Below, one piece after another: positions 6,364 through 7,351 of a stretch of 7,351 nucleotides of DNA. Position 1 is the stretch's first letter, and every line of letters starts with the position of its first letter. This DNA comes from Clostridia bacterium (lineage in GTDB: Bacteria > Bacillota > Clostridia > Christensenellales > DTU072): positions 1-7,351 of the forward strand of contig JAQVTZ010000092.1 in the NCBI GenBank assembly GCA_028699795.1. Reading direction: 5' to 3'. Made by a program: the position numbers and the translations under genes. Below the pieces are notes generated by a model. It ran no database searches. It was not told the origin of the DNA and saw nothing but the letters and a program-made list of their open reading frames with translations.

Positions 6364-7109
6364 AATTCAACCAAGTGGTTGCCGAACGGGCCAACAAAAC
6401 CGTTTACCGCGACAAAGACAGAATTATCAAACGGTTCGACCAAAATTATTCCAAAGCGGATGTGCTGAACGAAGCCCTCAACCAAGCGAGAGTAGAGGAA
6501 ACCGAGCTCAACATCCCAAAATTATTGGAAGTGGTCAAAATAGACAACTGTTGGGCGATTGTGCTGGAATATATCGAGGGAAGTACCTTAGAAACCCTGA
6601 TGAAAGAGTGCCCCGAAAAGACGGAAGAATATTTGCGGTTTTTTGTCGATTTACAATTGAAGATGCACGCGCAACGGGCGCCTCTTTTAAACAAACTTCA
6701 CGATAAAATGAACCGTAAAATCTCACAATCTCCGCTAAACGCGACGACACGCTACGACCTTCATACCAGACTTGAGGCGATGCCTCGCCAAAATACCGTG
6801 TGTCACGGCGACTATAACCCCGGCAATATCCTTATCGACAAAAACGGCGAACCGTATATTATCGACTGGTCTCACGCCACACAAGGCAACCCCGCCGCCG
6901 ATGCGGCAAGAACCTTTTTGCTGTTTTGGCTTGCGAACGAGCCCGAAAACGCGGAAAAGTATCTCAATCTGTTTTGTGAAAAAAGCGATACCGCAAGACA
7001 AGTCATTCAAAAGTGGATCCCGATTGTCGCGGCATCCCAACTTGTAAAAAGCAAAAAAGAAGAAAAAGACTTTTTACTGCATTGGATTGAAGTCGTTGAC
7101 TACCAATGA
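6360..7109 (+). CDS. APH-family small-molecule kinase (aminoglycoside/choline kinase fold)
   Basis: A 249-residue cytoplasmic phosphotransferase with the eukaryotic-like kinase fold. The N-lobe has NKTVYRDKDRIIKRF, with Lys24 as the likely ATP-binding lysine, and Glu38 in NEALNQA as its likely helix-C partner. A hinge-like segment AIVLEYIEGSTLETL (66-80) follows. The catalytic loop is VCHGDYNPGNILID, with Asp151 as base and Asn156 as metal ligand, and the metal-binding IIDW has Asp169 in place of DFG. The NPAADAARTFLL helix after it is typical of the family. All catalytic residues are intact, so it should be active. The overall pattern recalls the TIGR02172-type putative phosphotransferases of Clostridia and Fibrobacter, but I assign that from memory. 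The substrate is unknown; family resemblance does not imply antibiotic resistance. It is translationally coupled to adhE. No convincing terminator follows; a repeat element begins 30 bases after the stop. Confidence 0.88.
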   Translation: MKFNQVVAERANKTVYRDKDRIIKRFDQNYSKADVLNEALNQARVEETELNIPKLLEVVKIDNCWAIVLEYIEGSTLETLMKECPEKTEEYLRFFVDLQLKMHAQRAPLLNKLHDKMNRKISQSPLNATTRYDLHTRLEAMPRQNTVCHGDYNPGNILIDKNGEPYIIDWSHATQGNPAADAARTFLLFWLANEPENAEKYLNLFCEKSDTARQVIQKWIPIVAASQLVKSKKEEKDFLLHWIEVVDYQ

Positions 7110-7139
7110 AATAATAATAAATAGAGGTTCCCTGCTTTC

Positions 7140-7350
7140 TTAAGGAACCACTTCATAAATACGATTTAGAAAAGTGATACACTTCGTGCGTAAATCGGCT
7201 TTCCAACCATTCGGCTGTTTTTGCGCCTTTTCCGCCCAAATTCGTCTTTTTCCTCGATTCGTATCCCGATACGCCTCTTCGAAAAGTCACCGTATTTGGA
7301 CGAAAAATTCATCAAATTCAGCTCGAAGTATTTATGAAGTGTTTCCTTAA
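7140..7350. repeat. MITE-like element with 23-bp terminal inverted repeats
   Basis: The terminal arms 7140-7162 and 7328-7350 are reverse complements in 22 of 23 positions, the one mismatch being C7148 against T7342. The outer end reads TTAAGGAA on each strand. The 211-bp unit is too small for a transposase. Inside are GATTTA/TAAATC (7163-7168 with 7191-7196) enclosing AAGTG-ATA-CACTT (7172-7184), and CGTATC-CC-GATACG (7260-7273). A target duplication cannot be judged because the window stops one base after the right arm; the terminal TTAA might itself be, or include, a TA or TTAA duplication. It may be a non-autonomous transposable element or another dispersed structured repeat. A 48-codon frame on the - strand (7166-7312) has no visible ribosome binding site and is not called as a gene. 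Confidence 0.75.
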
Positions 7351-7351
7351 T

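Noticed and set aside
7166..7351. Stop-free frame of about 62 codons on the - strand across the repeat (ATG at 7310-7312, 48 residues, very basic)
   Set aside because: No Shine-Dalgarno, no recognised domain, and a length not surprising by chance in six frames. Worth another look only if other copies of the repeat keep the frame open.
1..7351. CRISPR array, tRNA, rRNA, toxin-antitoxin or defence genes
   Set aside because: No regularly spaced direct repeats, cloverleaf-like sequence, rRNA-like sequence or matching protein families were seen on either strand.

Overview
The window looks like chromosomal DNA of an uncultured, anaerobic, fermentative member of the Bacillota (Clostridia). The evidence is strong AGGAGG-type ribosome binding sites, sigma-A style promoters, a CIRCE/HrcA heat-shock operator, a Rex redox repressor, a bifunctional AdhE and a small Gram-positive-type holin-like protein. 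Base composition is moderate and I see no sharp change in it. I cannot name the genus; a Christensenellales- or Oscillospirales-like gut clostridium is only a guess.

Layout from left to right. (1) Bases 1-260 hold the last 85 codons of a sensor histidine kinase on the + strand. (2) A bidirectional hairpin terminator (392-420) separates it from the convergent htpG (Hsp90) gene on the - strand (442-2301). htpG has its own -35/-10 promoter with a CIRCE operator lying over the predicted transcription start. (3) A divergent promoter drives a free-standing 100-residue gene for a three-helix, Hol44-like holin (2565-2867), closed by its own terminator; no other phage gene is present. (4) A three-gene operon on the + strand, rex - adhE - APH-fold kinase (3050-7109), is started by a good promoter. 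A perfect TATCGATA-N7-TATCGATA dyad lies over the predicted start site. Both gene junctions are ATGA overlaps, so the three proteins are probably translationally coupled. (5) Thirty bases after the kinase stop codon, a 211-bp non-coding-looking element with 23-bp terminal inverted repeats (22/23 matching) begins and runs to within one base of the window end.

How the genes fit together. Rex-family proteins sense the NADH/NAD+ ratio. AdhE consumes two NADH to reduce acetyl-CoA to ethanol, so rex-adhE reads as a self-contained NADH-responsive ethanol module. The Rex here has a diverged recognition helix, and its promoter lacks the classical TTGTtAA-type Rex site, so the TATCGATA dyad is the best candidate for its operator. 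The tightly coupled small-molecule kinase is unexplained and is the most interesting part of the operon. AdhE also carries an ideal internal ribosome binding site and ATG exactly at its domain junction, which could yield a free alcohol dehydrogenase domain. The terminal element looks like a MITE or similar multi-copy repeat built from alternating copies of a small sub-repeat.
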